Shown: in pieces, positions 24,605 through 35,154 of the stretch | Position numbering within the stretch: the first letter of the stretch is position 1 | Layout of the letters: every line of letters starts with the position of its first letter | NCBI GenBank assembly: GCA_934526065.1 | Contig: CAKSZX010000007.1 | Location: 54,189 to 118,188, forward strand | DNA: 64,000 bases | Source: an uncultured Oscillospiraceae bacterium | GTDB lineage: Bacteria > Bacillota > Clostridia > Oscillospirales > Ruminococcaceae | Direction: 5' to 3' | The notes under the pieces: generated by a model | What the model was told of the DNA's origin: nothing | The model's database searches: none | The model's input: the letters and a program-made list of their open reading frames with translations, nothing else | Program-made: the position numbers and the translations under genes

Positions 24605-25171
24605 TTATTTTATGAGATAATTTTCCATAAAGCTTTTATTTAATGTTTCTACCAAAGCGGTGCAAAAGTCAGCTACTTGCCCGGTACTTTCTTTCATTCC
24701 GCCGTCAATCCATTGCTTTAAAATGCCGTTACAGCCTTCGCCGATAAAAAAGAACATCCACTTTTTTTCCTCATCGGACAGGGTTGGGAATTTTTCATTG
24801 ATTATATCCATATTCCGCCTGTAACAAAGTTCAAAAACCCTTTTGCGGAAAGCGCCGTCGCCGTTTTCCCCAATCAACACGGCAAATAAATCTTTTGTGT
24901 CCGCAATGGTGCTTAAAATCGGCGACAAAACCTGTGGAAAAGCGTCGGTTTTTTCTGCCTCAATTCTCATTTCAAAAAGATTTATATATTCGCTCTCGAT
25001 TTTGCTAAGTAAATCGTATGGGTTATCATAGTATTTATAAAATGTGGCTCGGTTTATATTTGCCCGCCGGCAAATTTGCGTAACGGTGATTTTGTCAAGG
25101 GCGGTGGTTTTAAGCAACTTCATAAACCTGTCGGTTATTCTCTCTTTTGTATTTACAATTCTTTTGTCCAT
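24605..25171 (-). CDS. TetR-family regulator
   Basis: 188 residues. The N-terminal TetR helix-turn-helix (about 10-56: KITVTQICRRANINRATFYKYYDN) is followed by a helical ligand-binding domain. It is divergent from degV across 159 bases that contain a perfect 26-bp palindrome (25211-25236), the obvious operator candidate. It therefore probably represses itself and degV. Confidence 0.9.
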   Translation of the reverse strand: MDKRIVNTKERITDRFMKLLKTTALDKITVTQICRRANINRATFYKYYDNPYDLLSKIESEYINLFEMRIEAEKTDAFPQVLSPILSTIADTKDLFAVLIGENGDGAFRKRVFELCYRRNMDIINEKFPTLSDEEKKWMFFFIGEGCNGILKQWIDGGMKESTGQVADFCTALVETLNKSFMENYLIK

Positions 25172-25210
25172 TTTTCACCTTTCTGTCATAAAATAATAAA
25201 CATATTCTTT

Positions 25211-25236
25211 ATAAATGTATTTTAAAATACATTTAT
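25211..25236. promoter_or_regulatory. Perfect 26-bp palindrome, probable TetR operator
   Basis: ATAAATGTATTTT and its exact reverse complement are joined without a spacer, in the TetR/degV divergent region. Confidence 0.7.
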
Positions 25237-25330
25237 TGATTATTTAGCGGTTGAATATTCTTTTTTATCAATTATAATATATAAGTCGAAGTTAATCAAC
25301 ACTTGTTTATTATTTTTTGAAAGGTAAATT

Positions 25331-26182
25331 ATGAATATTAAAATAGTTATAGACTCCGCCTGCGATATGAGCCTTGCGGATGCGGAAAAAAACAACATTA
25401 GAATTGTGCCTTTAAAGGTATTTTTCGGGGATAAAATGTATTTGGATAATGTGACATTAAGCCACAGTGAGTTTTATGAAAAGTTGATAGAGTCCACACG
25501 GCTGCCAACCACAAGCCAAATCACCCCTTACGAATTTGGGCAGGTATTTCGGGAAGAAACCCAAGCCGGCAACAAAATTATATGTATAACAGTTTCGGGC
25601 AAACTGTCCGGCACATATCAGAGTGCCTGCCTTGCGGCAAAAGATTTTGAAAATGTTGCAGTTGTAGACAGCTTGAACGGCAGTATCGGCGAGAGAATTT
25701 TGGCAGATTACGCTGTCAGCCTTATAAACCGGGGCAAGTCTTTTGAGGAAATAGTAGAAACCCTCAATGAGGAAAAGAACAATATTCGACTTATGGCAAT
25801 GCTTGACACATTGGAATATTTAAAAAAGGGCGGAAGAATAAGCTCGTCGGTGGCTTTTGCAGGCAGTCTTTTGGCAATTAAACCGGTGCTTGCGGTTAAA
25901 GACGGGGAGTTGTACCTCCACGGCAAAGCCAGAGGTTCAAAGGCGGTAAACAACAAAATCGCCGAGTACATTCACGAGTGTGGCGGCATAGATTTTGACA
26001 AACCTTTCTATTTGGCATATTCCGGCACATCAAGAGATATGCTGGATAAATATATCCGGGACAACAAAGATTTGTACCAAGACTACGCCGACAATATCCC
26101 CGTTTCTTCAATAGGTGCGGCAATCGGTACCCACTGCGGACCGGGAACAATCGTAGCTGCGTTTTTTGCCAAAACAAAATAA
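25331..26182 (+). CDS. DegV-family fatty-acid-binding protein
   Basis: 283 residues. DegV landmarks: IVIDSACDMS near the N-terminus, LPTTSQITPYEF, the central SGKLSGTYQSA motif that holds the fatty-acid carboxylate, and GTHCGPGTI near the C-terminus. DegV proteins (FakB-like) present fatty acids to the FakA kinase; no fakA is in this window. AAAGG lies 7 bases upstream of the ATG. Confidence 0.92.
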   Translation: MNIKIVIDSACDMSLADAEKNNIRIVPLKVFFGDKMYLDNVTLSHSEFYEKLIESTRLPTTSQITPYEFGQVFREETQAGNKIICITVSGKLSGTYQSACLAAKDFENVAVVDSLNGSIGERILADYAVSLINRGKSFEEIVETLNEEKNNIRLMAMLDTLEYLKKGGRISSSVAFAGSLLAIKPVLAVKDGELYLHGKARGSKAVNNKIAEYIHECGGIDFDKPFYLAYSGTSRDMLDKYIRDNKDLYQDYADNIPVSSIGAAIGTHCGPGTIVAAFFAKTK

Positions 26183-26230
26183 TTTTTTTCATCAGATTTT
26201 TCATATTTTTTCATTCAGTCCTATATATAA

Positions 26231-26266
26231 AAATGCCACGGCGGTTTTAAACTGCCGTGGCATAAA
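26231..26266. terminator. Bidirectional terminator between degV and the ABC-F gene
   Basis: ATGCCACGGC..GCCGTGGCAT with a TTTTAAAC-type loop and A/T flanks on both sides. It serves the convergent genes degV and ABC-F, the only close convergent pair here with no repeat block. Confidence 0.85.
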
Positions 26267-26293
26267 ATTTATTTGGTTTTAATAAATTGAAAA

Positions 26294-27895
26294 TTACAGA
26301 TTATTTTGGTGCTTGTACTCCAAGTATTCGTCAAATGTCATAGGCTTGTCGATAATCTTGCCGTCAGGCTTAATTTCTATAATTCTTGTGGCTATTGTCT
26401 GTATAAATTGGTGGTCATGGCTTGAAAACAGCACAGTGCCTTTAAAATCCGCAACGCCGTTGTTTACGGCGGTGATGGATTCCAAGTCAAGGTGGTTTGT
26501 AGGCTGGTCAAGCATAATTACATTTGCTTCTTTCATCATCATGCGGCTGAGCATACATCTCACTTTTTCGCCGCCGGAGAGAACGCTTACCTTTTTGTAA
26601 ACATCGTCGCCGCTAAATAACATTCTGCCTAAAAAGCCCCTTAAAAAGCTCTCGGTTTGGTCTTTTGAATACTGCCTTAACCACTCTACTATGTTATCTT
26701 CGCTGTCGGCAAAAAATTCCGTGTTGTCCTTGGGGAAATAACTCCTTGATGTGCTTACGCCCCATTTAAAGCTGCCTTCGTCCGGCTCCATTTCCTCGTT
26801 CAAAATCTTAAACAAGGCGGTTATACCTACCTCGTTTTCACCTACAAGGGCGATTTTATCAAGCCTTGTTACGATAAATGACACATTGTCCAGCACCTTT
26901 ACACCGTCAATGGTTTTGGACAGGTTTTTAACCTCCAAAACATCTTTGCCAACTTCTCTGTCCTGAACAAAATTTACATAGGGATATTTTCTCGATGAAG
27001 CCGGCATATCCTCAAGCTGAATGTTATCGAGGATTTTCTTTCTTGATGTGGCCTGTTTTGACTTTGATTTGTTGGCAGAAAAACGCCTGATAAATTCTTC
27101 AAGCTGTTTGATTTTTTCTTCTTTTTTCTTGTTTTGGTTTTTGATAAGCTGGTTCATAAGCTGGCTTGACTCGTACCAAAAGTCATAGTTGCCGGCGTAG
27201 ATTTTTGCCTTGCCGTAGTCAATATCCACGGTGTAGGTGCAAACGGCGTTTAAAAAGTGTCTGTCGTGGGAAACAACCAAAACCGTGCCGGGGAAGTCGA
27301 TGATAAATTCTTCAAGCCACCGGATAGCTTCTATGTCCAAATCGTTTGTAGGCTCGTCCAACAAAATTATGCTTGGTTTGCCGAAAAGGGCTTTTGCAAG
27401 CAAAACCTTAACTTTGTCACGGCCGTTTAAGTTTGACATGGTGCTGTAATAGAGATTTTTGTCAACGCCCAAGCCGGATAAAAGCTGCTGTGCGTCGTTT
27501 TCTGCCTCCCAACCGTCAAGCTCCGCAAATTCACCTTCCAATTCGGCGGCCTTTGCGCCGTCCTCCTCGGTAAAGTCTGGTTTTGCATACAGTGCGTCTT
27601 TTTCCTGCATAATCCGCCAAAGGCGGGGGTTGCCCATTATAACAACATCCGTAACAACACAATCGTCATACTTAAAGTGATCCTGCTCCAAAACCGACAT
27701 TCTTGCGTTTTTGGAAAGGGTTATTTCCCCTTTTGTGGCTTCCCTTTGGCCGGATATGATTTTAAGCAGGGTGGATTTGCCCCGGCCGTTTGCGCCGATA
27801 ATGCCGTAGCAGTTACCGTCGTTAAAAACAAGGTTTACATCTTTAAAAAGAGTTCTTCCGTCGAACTCGTGGGTTAAATTTGATATTGTAAGCAT
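26294..27895 (-). CDS. ABC-F ATPase (YkpA/YbiT-like)
   Basis: 533 residues, two ABC domains joined by a Lys-rich linker (about 230-300) and no membrane part, as in ribosome-acting ABC-F proteins. The first site has GANGRGKST and LLDEPTNDLD with a degenerate signature (NLNGRDKV). The second has LSGGEKVRC and LDQPTNHLD, but its Walker A reads GENEVGIT, with Ile in place of the catalytic Lys. I recall a similar deviation in the YkpA/YbiT subfamily, so this is probably subfamily-specific and not damage. Confidence 0.88.
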   Translation of the reverse strand: MLTISNLTHEFDGRTLFKDVNLVFNDGNCYGIIGANGRGKSTLLKIISGQREATKGEITLSKNARMSVLEQDHFKYDDCVVTDVVIMGNPRLWRIMQEKDALYAKPDFTEEDGAKAAELEGEFAELDGWEAENDAQQLLSGLGVDKNLYYSTMSNLNGRDKVKVLLAKALFGKPSIILLDEPTNDLDIEAIRWLEEFIIDFPGTVLVVSHDRHFLNAVCTYTVDIDYGKAKIYAGNYDFWYESSQLMNQLIKNQNKKKEEKIKQLEEFIRRFSANKSKSKQATSRKKILDNIQLEDMPASSRKYPYVNFVQDREVGKDVLEVKNLSKTIDGVKVLDNVSFIVTRLDKIALVGENEVGITALFKILNEEMEPDEGSFKWGVSTSRSYFPKDNTEFFADSEDNIVEWLRQYSKDQTESFLRGFLGRMLFSGDDVYKKVSVLSGGEKVRCMLSRMMMKEANVIMLDQPTNHLDLESITAVNNGVADFKGTVLFSSHDHQFIQTIATRIIEIKPDGKIIDKPMTFDEYLEYKHQNNL

Positions 27896-27987
27896 ATTAC
27901 CTCTTTAAAATTTTAATTATATTATTCACACCGTTGATTATACTTTATTTTTGTCAATATAACAAGGGTTATTATTTTAAATAATTA

Positions 27988-28236
27988 TTATTTTTCTTTT
28001 ACGCTTTTGATTTCCGCCTCTTGAAAGCGGTATTCCTGGTCAGCGGCTGGGTATTTTTCCCTGTCAACAGGGGAGGCAAACATCTCATAAGGGCGTATAT
28101 ACAGCCCGGCGTCCCCGTACAGGGCACGGTACACCACATATTTTTCACCGGTTTCGCTGTGGGTGGCAATGCCTTGAACCAAGTATAAATCCCCTTTAAA
28201 ATGGCGGTATATTTTGTTAATTTTAATTTCTCTCAT
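27988..28236 (-). CDS. DUF1653 small protein
   Basis: 82 residues. It matches the DUF1653 pattern: IYRHFKGDLYLV, HSETGEKYVVYRALYG and the RPYEMF motif, a compact beta-rich domain of unknown role. AAAGGAGAT precedes the minus-strand ATG. Divergent from purC. Confidence 0.85.
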   Translation of the reverse strand: MREIKINKIYRHFKGDLYLVQGIATHSETGEKYVVYRALYGDAGLYIRPYEMFASPVDREKYPAADQEYRFQEAEIKSVKEK

Positions 28237-28415
28237 ATTATATCTCCTTTTCGGATAATAGTAGCATATTTAGCGCAAATTGACAACAGTGTATCTATTG
28301 TATTTGTTGCATAAATAAGGCCAAAAAATTTGTTGTATTTGTTGGAAATTGCGAATTTACAATTTTAAAAAATTAAATTAAAATACAGATATATTTTTTT
28401 GAGAGGTGTATTTAT

Positions 28416-29291
28416 ATGACGGAAATTTTAAAACCCGTTAAAGAGGGCAAAGTTCGTGAAATTTATGACAACGGCGACAGCATTATTATGGTTGCCACAG
28501 ACCGCATAAGCTGTTTTGATGTTATTTTAAAAAACACTGTTAAGTACAAAGGTGATGTGCTTACACAGATGTCGAAATTTTGGTTTGACTACACAAAAGA
28601 CATTTTGCCAAACCACATGATTACAACAGACACGGCAAAAATGCCGGAGTTTTTCAGAACCGATTATTTTGCAAACAGAACCATGCTGTGCAAAAAACTT
28701 AAAATGATACCTGTGGAATGTGTTGTGAGAGGGTATCTTTCAGGCTCCGGCTGGCAAAGCTATAAGGAAAACGGCACAGTTTGCGGCATAGAGTTGCCAC
28801 GGGGCTTACAGGAAAGCGAAAAATTGCCTCAGCCTATATTTACCCCTACCACAAAAGAGGAAATAGGCAACCACGATATGCCTGTTACATTCCGGCAGTG
28901 TGTTGAACATTTGGAAAAATATTTCCCCGGCAAAGGTGAGGAATATGCGGAAAAAATCAGAGATTACAGTATTGCCCTTTACAAAAAATGCGCCGATTAC
29001 GCCTACACAAAGGGAATAATTATCGCCGACACAAAGTTTGAGTTCGGCATTGACGAAAAGGGAAATATAGTTTTGGGGGACGAAATGCTGACCCCGGATT
29101 CCTCCCGTTTTTGGCCGTTACAGGGCTATGAAAAGGGGAAAGCTCAGCCCTCATACGATAAACAGTACGCAAGAGATTGGCTTAAAGCAAATGAGCATGA
29201 CTGGCTTTTGCCACAGGAAGTTGTGGACAAAACGACCGAAAAATACCTTGCGGCTTACAAGTTAATTACCGGGGAAGATCTGGTAAAATAA
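28416..29291 (+). CDS. purC: Phosphoribosylaminoimidazole-succinocarboxamide synthase (SAICAR synthetase)
   Basis: 291 residues, full-length. It joins CAIR and aspartate with ATP in purine synthesis. Signature motifs: GKVREIYD at the N-terminus, VECVVRGYLSGSGW, DTKFEFGID, and LTPDSSRFW. GAGAGG lies before the ATG. It stands alone: no other pur gene or purine riboswitch is visible in its neighbourhood, so the rest of the pathway is encoded elsewhere. Confidence 0.97.
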   Translation: MTEILKPVKEGKVREIYDNGDSIIMVATDRISCFDVILKNTVKYKGDVLTQMSKFWFDYTKDILPNHMITTDTAKMPEFFRTDYFANRTMLCKKLKMIPVECVVRGYLSGSGWQSYKENGTVCGIELPRGLQESEKLPQPIFTPTTKEEIGNHDMPVTFRQCVEHLEKYFPGKGEEYAEKIRDYSIALYKKCADYAYTKGIIIADTKFEFGIDEKGNIVLGDEMLTPDSSRFWPLQGYEKGKAQPSYDKQYARDWLKANEHDWLLPQEVVDKTTEKYLAAYKLITGEDLVK

Positions 29292-29399
29292 CTTTAATGC
29301 CCGGATTTTGCAAAAAATGATATTTTTGTTTTATTTTTTGTTACAAAAATGGGATTAGACTGTTTATATTAAATTTCAATGACAGGTAACAGCTACCCA

Positions 29400-31745
29400 A
29401 AACAGCAGTATCGCCGCCCTTTACAAAAGGGCGGTTTTTTCGTAAAAAAAATGGAGGGATTGACCTTGATACGATAAATTGATTTGCAAGCAAACTTGTT
29501 ACTGAACTTGTTACCGAACTTGTTACCGAATATCGTATATAAACAAAATGTTTTTCAATCTCTCAGTCAGCTACGCTGACAGCTCTCTTTACCAAAGAGA
29601 GCCTTGCTTTGTGGATTGTTTATGCCAAATTACGGTTATAAATAAATATATTTATAAAATAAATTCGTAGGGGCGTTCATTGAACGCCTATGCAAACCGC
29701 AGGTTTGCACATAAACAATCTGTTTACATCAAATTTCGATTGTAAATAAATATTCTCAATCTTCACATCAGCCTTGGCTCCACTGTGCAAGGGGAGCTGG
29801 CGGCGATAGCCGACTGAGGGGTTGTCTTGCGATTTGTTCACATCAAATTTCTGTTACAAATAATAGCCCCAAAAATCCACAATTTTGCCTCCCTTGCTCA
29901 AGGAGGGCGACTTTGTAGTTTGTTCGGTTTGATATTTCATAGCGGAAAAAAGTTTAAATAATTTGAAAAGAGGCGACCGATGGTCGCCCCTACGGGCTAT
30001 TCGTGATTTACTGTCGTCAGTTGCAGAATAATATTTCAAAACAAATTAAGTGCCTTGCCGGTCATAAACAGTGATTATAAAGTTAAATCGTAGGGGCGTT
30101 CATTGAACGCCTATGCAAACCGTAGGTTTGCACATTGACAACCCTCTCGGTGTTCGCTAAATGCTCACACCACCCTCCCTTGCTCAAGGAGGGCAAGTTT
30201 GCTATATGTTTGGAATTATATTTTATAGCGGGAAATAGATTTGGATAATTTGTTTAAACAATCTCTCAGTCAGCTGACGCTGACAGCTCTCTTTACCAAA
30301 GAGAGCCTTGCTACTTGTTCGGTTTAAAATGCTGATTTGCAACCGAACAAGCGTATCAAAGAGAGCCTGTTTTGCGGTTTGTTTGGGATTATATTTTATA
30401 GTGGAAAAACAGTTTAAATAGTTTGAAATAAGGCGACCAATGGTCGCCCCTACGGGCTATTTGTGATTTACCGCTGTCGGTTGCAGAATAATAATTCAAA
30501 AAAAATTAAGTGCCTTGCCAGCCATAAACAGTAATTATAAAGTTAAATCGTAGGGGCGTTCATTGAACGCCTATGCAAACCGCAGGTTTGCACATTGACA
30601 ACCCTCCCGGTGTTCGCTGAACGCTCACACCACCCTCCCTTGCACAGGGAGGGCGAATTTTGCTGTCTGTTTGGCTTGCTATTTATAGCGGAAAATCATT
30701 TTAAACAATCTGCAATTTATTCTCATCAAGTTTCGGCTACAAGTAAATATCTTTGAGTTTCGCATCAACCTTGGCTCCACTGTGCAAGGGGAGCTGGCGG
30801 CGTCAGCCGTCTGAGGGGTTGTTTTGCAGATTATTTGTATTGAATTCCGGTCACAAACAAATATATTTATAAAATAAATCTGTAGGGGCGTTCATTGAAC
30901 GCCTATGTAAACCGCAGGTTTGCACATAAACAACCTGTTTACATCAAATTTTGTTACAAATAATAGCCCCAAAAATCCGCAATTTTGCCTCCCTTGTGCA
31001 AAGGGAGGTGGTTTTTCGTAAGAAAAACCGGAGGGATTGACCTTGATACAACAACCTAATTTGCGACCAAATATCGTATATAAACAAAATGTTTACCAAT
31101 CTCTCAGTCAGCTACGCTGACAGCTCTCTTTACCAAAGAGAGCCTGTCTTGCGATTTGTCATAGATGCTTGATTATAGCGGAAAATCGGTTTAAACAATC
31201 TGCAATGAGGCGACCAATGGTCGCCCCTACGGTGTATCTATAAGTTTTTTGTCGTTTACAAAAAATAATCGTACAAAGATGCCAATGTATCGTTGTCCCT
31301 GTGCAAGGGAAAATGTCACGCTTTGCGTGACAAAAGGGTTGTTTTGCAAAATGGTTATGTCTAATTTTAATTGTAGACAAATACCTTTATAAGTCCAAAT
31401 CGTAGGGGCGTTCATTGAACGCCTATGCAAACCGCAGGTTTGCACATAAACAGTCTGTTTACATCAAATTTCGGCTACAAATAAACACACCCAAAAGTCC
31501 GCAATTTTGCCGCCCTTGTGCAAAGGGAGGTGGTTTTCGCAAGAAAACCGGAGGGATTGACATTGATACAACAACCTAATTTGCAACCGAATATCATATA
31601 TAAACAAAATGTTTTACAATCTCTCAGTCAGCTACGCCGCCAGCTCTCTTTACCAAAGAGAGCCTTGCTGTTCGTTTGGTTTGAAATGCTGATTTGCAAC
31701 TGAACAAGCGTACCAAAGAGAGCCGAGTTTTGCAGTATGTATCGG
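29400..31745 (+). repeat. Repeat block R4 (forward polarity, largest block)
   Basis: Elements: RF 29413, RA 29556, RC 29666, RE 29772, partial RD 29886, RB 29972, RC 30089, RD 30139, RA 30260, RB 30431, RC 30549, RD 30598, RE 30770, RC 30881, RF 30985, RA 31098, RB 31208, RG 31291, RC 31400, RF 31509 and RA 31617. Lone 3' arms of RA (CCAAAGAGAGCC) follow several RA copies at a fixed distance. The block lies between the convergent purC and HAD genes. Confidence 0.9.
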
Positions 31746-31929
31746 TTGTTGTTTCACGGAAGAATTCAAAAATAAACCCACATTTTCTTCAACTTACGGC
31801 GTATCACAAATTTTTCTTGATTTTTTGAATAAAAAACACATTGTGTTTTCAATCCCGTCACATAAAAGGGTTATTATATACTTGTAATTTTTATTGATGT
31901 TTCTCCTTAATAACATAATAAAGTACAAC

Positions 31930-31972
31930 AAAAGACCGGCGGATCCGTCACAACCGTCGGTCTTTTTATTTT
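31930..31972. terminator. Bidirectional terminator before the HAD gene
   Basis: AAAGACCGGCGG / CCGTCGGTCTTT imperfect stem with T-rich and A-rich flanks. Confidence 0.75.
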
Positions 31973-31973
31973 G

Positions 31974-32615
31974 TTACATTTTATCTATAAGCCGTAAAAA
32001 TTCCCGGTGGCTGTTTACAACGGGAGCCCCGGTTTTTAAAAGCCTTTCTCTGCTTTGGTGGCCTGTGGAGGTAAGAACGCAGTGAACCCCCATGCCGGAA
32101 GCGGTTTCGTAGTCGTGTACGGAATCCCCAAGCATAACTGTTTCCCCCGGATTAAGGCCGGATTTCGCAATCCAATTTTTGCCTCTTTCTACTTTGCTTA
32201 CGGCGTGTATGTCGTCAAGGCCTAAAAGCTCGTCAAAATAATCGGTTATGCCGTAGTTTTCAATCTGCCGGCGCAGGTAATCCTCTTGGCTTGCAGACAA
32301 AACAACCATCTTTTTCCCACGGTTTTTAAGGCTTTTCAGCATTTCGGCTGTGCCGGGCACAAGGGGACATTCTTTGTAGCGGCTTAAATACATATCCATA
32401 AATTCAACGGATAATTTTTCGTAAGGCTCTTTTGTAAAATCGTAGCCCATTTTTACATAGTAGTTTATCACCGGAAAGTCAAACCACTCCTTGTATTTTT
32501 CAACTGTCAAGGTGTTCATTCCTCGCTTTGCAAGCATTTCATTTTCAATATTCATTGTGAACAGGGTGTCGTCCATAAGGGTGCCGTTCCAGTCAAAAAT
32601 AATGTTATTTATCAT
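31974..32615 (-). CDS. HAD-superfamily phosphatase (phosphoglycolate-phosphatase-like)
   Basis: 213 residues. HAD motifs: I DWNGTLMD (about 6-13), II VVLSAS, III lysine in the KVERGKNW segment, IV GDSVHDYETA. The cap domain sits between I and II, so it is a subfamily I enzyme. The Asn after Asp-Trp (DWNGT rather than DxDGT) is seen in some family members. The start at 32615 follows AAAGGCGGTG; the longer ORF extends into the promoter. Substrate unknown. Confidence 0.87.
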   Translation of the reverse strand: MINNIIFDWNGTLMDDTLFTMNIENEMLAKRGMNTLTVEKYKEWFDFPVINYYVKMGYDFTKEPYEKLSVEFMDMYLSRYKECPLVPGTAEMLKSLKNRGKKMVVLSASQEDYLRRQIENYGITDYFDELLGLDDIHAVSKVERGKNWIAKSGLNPGETVMLGDSVHDYETASGMGVHCVLTSTGHQSRERLLKTGAPVVNSHREFLRLIDKM

Positions 32616-32829
32616 AAATTCACCGCCTTTTAGTAATATAGGGATTATTATAGCATAAATTTTAAAATATTCAAAGAACCAATGGTATGTTGATTGAATT
32701 TTTAGGTTAATTTCACATTTTTCATAAAATTTTCGCAATTTAAACTAAAATTATCCCTTTTTGGTCTATATAATAATATGTAAAATTTATGTAAAGTTAA
32801 AATTTAAAGTATTAAGAAGGTTAAATATT

Positions 32830-33939
32830 ATGCACATTTTTACACAAACTCTTTTAGAGGTTTACAAGGAATTCCCCCGGGCATCAACGGCGAAAATTTG
32901 TCATCACTTAGGGGTGCCGCCCCAAATGGTAAGGGAAAGCCGTGAATATCTCCATCGGCGGGGATATTTGGTCAAGGACGAAAATTTAAATTATCACATT
33001 ACCCCGAAAGGGGAGGAGGAGCTTGCCCGGGTAGACCGGCAGCTTGCCCGCCGGGAGATAGAGTTTATTGCCGGCGCCACCGAAACAGCCTGTAAGGCGT
33101 TAGGCACCACAAAAGAACACCTGCACTCTTTCGCCCTTATGGACAAGGGAATGACCAATGACAGTTACATATTTTTCTGCGATGATGAAAAATACATTTA
33201 CAGGCGTGCCGGCCGGGGCAGTTCTCGGCTTGTGAACAGAGAGAGGGAGTATGTAAATTACGAATTGCTTAAAGGGCTGGGACTGAGCGACGAGGTGATT
33301 TACCACGACCCGAAATCCGGCACAAAGATTACAAAATTTATAAAAAACAGCAGAAATATTGACGAAAACAATCCGGAAGATGTGGAAAAATCCCTGGAAA
33401 CTTTAAGACGGCTCCACAACAGCGGACTTAAAGCCCCCCATGACTTTGATTTTTTGCAAAATATTCACAGATATGAGGAACTTTGCAAGGAAAACGATGT
33501 TGTATTTTACAGCGATTATCGGCGATTGAAAGAAAAGGTTAAAAACCTTTTGGATAAAATTGACCAAATGGGCATAGAAAAATGTTTCTGCCACATAGAT
33601 TTTGTGCCGGGAAACTGCCTTGTTGAGGAAAGCGGAAAAGTTCTTTTGATAGATTGGGAGTATTCGGGCAACCAGGATCGCCTTTGTGATGTGGCCATGT
33701 TTTGCATATCCGCCGATTTGTCAAAAATCAACAGCGATAAATTATTGGCGGCTTATTTGCAGAGAAAGCCTACAAAAGAAGAATTTTTCAGGTTTTACAC
33801 TTACATAGCCTCTGCCGCCCTTATGTGGAGCCTTTGGAGCGAGTACAAAGTAAGCGAGGGCCGGGTTTTTGACGGCTACACCGACAGGTGCATAAGTTTT
33901 GTGCGCAAATATACCGCCCTGGCGGAAAAAATACTTTGA
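32830..33939 (+). CDS. Winged-helix plus LicA-like choline/aminoglycoside-type kinase
   Basis: 369 residues. The N-terminal winged helix (about 5-70: FPRASTAKICHHLGVPPQMVRE, interrupted here only in reading) is fused to an APH/choline-kinase domain with the catalytic loop CHIDFVPGNCL (about 253-263) and the metal motif LIDWEYSG. LicA-type proteins phosphorylate choline for surface decoration. The nucleotidyltransferase at 39635 could be a LicC-like partner but is 5.7 kb away. AGAAGG precedes the chosen ATG. Divergent from the HAD gene. Confidence 0.8.
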   Translation: MHIFTQTLLEVYKEFPRASTAKICHHLGVPPQMVRESREYLHRRGYLVKDENLNYHITPKGEEELARVDRQLARREIEFIAGATETACKALGTTKEHLHSFALMDKGMTNDSYIFFCDDEKYIYRRAGRGSSRLVNREREYVNYELLKGLGLSDEVIYHDPKSGTKITKFIKNSRNIDENNPEDVEKSLETLRRLHNSGLKAPHDFDFLQNIHRYEELCKENDVVFYSDYRRLKEKVKNLLDKIDQMGIEKCFCHIDFVPGNCLVEESGKVLLIDWEYSGNQDRLCDVAMFCISADLSKINSDKLLAAYLQRKPTKEEFFRFYTYIASAALMWSLWSEYKVSEGRVFDGYTDRCISFVRKYTALAEKIL

Positions 33940-33987
33940 TTTTAAGTATTTGAAAATCAAAAATATTTGATTTATAAATTACAGACA

Positions 33988-34018
33988 AAATACGGGGTTA
34001 TCCCCGTATTTTTTGACT
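33988..34018 (+). terminator. Terminator of the LicA-like gene
   Basis: AAAATACGGGG / CCCCGTATTTTTT hairpin. Confidence 0.88.
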
Positions 34019-34059
34019 TTTTGATTTAATCGTGACGGGTTGCATAGGGGGGTGGTGAA

Positions 34060-34965
34060 AATCCTTACGATTTAACTATATAATTACTGTTTATGACCGG
34101 CAAGGCACTTAATTTTTTTGAAATATTATTCTGCAACCAACAACGGTAAATTACAAATAGCCCGTAGGGGCGACCAATGGTCGCCTCATTGCAGATTATA
34201 TGGACCGATTTTCAGCTGTAAACAAGCATCTATGACAAATTGCAAGACAGGCTCTCTTTGGTAAAGAGAGCTGTCAGCGGTAGCTGACTGAGAGATTGTA
34301 AAAATATTTTGTTTATATACGATATTCGGTCGCAAATTAGGTTGTTGTATCAAGGTCAATCCCTCCGGTTTTTCTTACGAAAAACCACCTCCCTTTGCAC
34401 AAGGGAGGCAAAATTGCGGATTTTTGGGGCTATTATTTGTAACAAAATTTGATGTAACCAAATCGCAAGACAACCCCTCAGACGGCTAACGCCGCCAGCT
34501 CCCCTTGCACAGTGGAGCCACGATTGATGCGAAACTCAAAGATATTTATTTATAACCGAAATTTGATGTAATTAAATTGCAGATTGTTTAAATGGTTTTC
34601 CGCTATAAATAACAAGCCGAACAGACAACAAAACCTGCCCTCCTTGAGCAAGGGAGGGCGATGTGAGAGTTTAGCGAACGCCGGGAGGGTTGTCAAAAAC
34701 GATTTTTTGCTATAAATCACAACTTCAACAAACAGCAAAACTTGTTCTCCCTGTTAAGGGAGATGTCACGAGGTTTACGAGTGACAGAGGGTTGTCCATA
34801 TGTAAACCTGCGGTTTGCATAGGCGTTCGATGAACGCCCCTACGATTTAACTTTATAATTACTGTTTATGACCGGCAAGGCGCTTAATTTTTTTGAAATA
34901 TTATTCTGCAACCGACAGCGGTAAATTACAAATAGCCCGTAGGGGCGACCATTGGTCGCCTTATT
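34060..34965 (-). repeat. Repeat block R5 (reverse polarity)
   Basis: Elements: RB 34166, RA 34250, RF 34360, RE 34467, RD 34638, a further variant RH at 34743-34796 (CTCCCTGTTAAGGGAG followed by GTCAC..GTGAC), RC 34802 and RB 34937. All orientations are reversed relative to R2. It lies between the convergent LicA-like gene and the UPF0210 operon. Confidence 0.88.
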
Positions 34966-35055
34966 TCAAATTATTTGAACTGTTTTTCCGCTATAAACAA
35001 GCATCTATGGCAAATCGCAAATTCTGAAATCTATTTCTTTACAATCAATTTCAAA

Positions 35056-35096
35056 CACAAAAACAGCCTCTTTGGGAAAGAAGGCTGTTTTAATAT
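35056..35096. terminator. Terminator downstream of the UPF0237-UPF0210 operon
   Basis: AAAACAGCCT / AGGCTGTTTT stem with an 11-base loop. On the minus strand it would end the operon after the small Cys-rich gene. Confidence 0.75.
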
Positions 35097-35154
35097 AGTT
35101 TTATGATTTTAATTTTTCGCAGGACAAACAGTAGTTAATACTCTATGTATTGTT

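Noticed and set aside
26294..27895. Loss of the Walker A lysine in the second ABC domain as gene damage
   Set aside because: The rest of the gene is intact, and from memory the YkpA/YbiT subgroup departs from consensus at this site, so it is more likely a subfamily trait.
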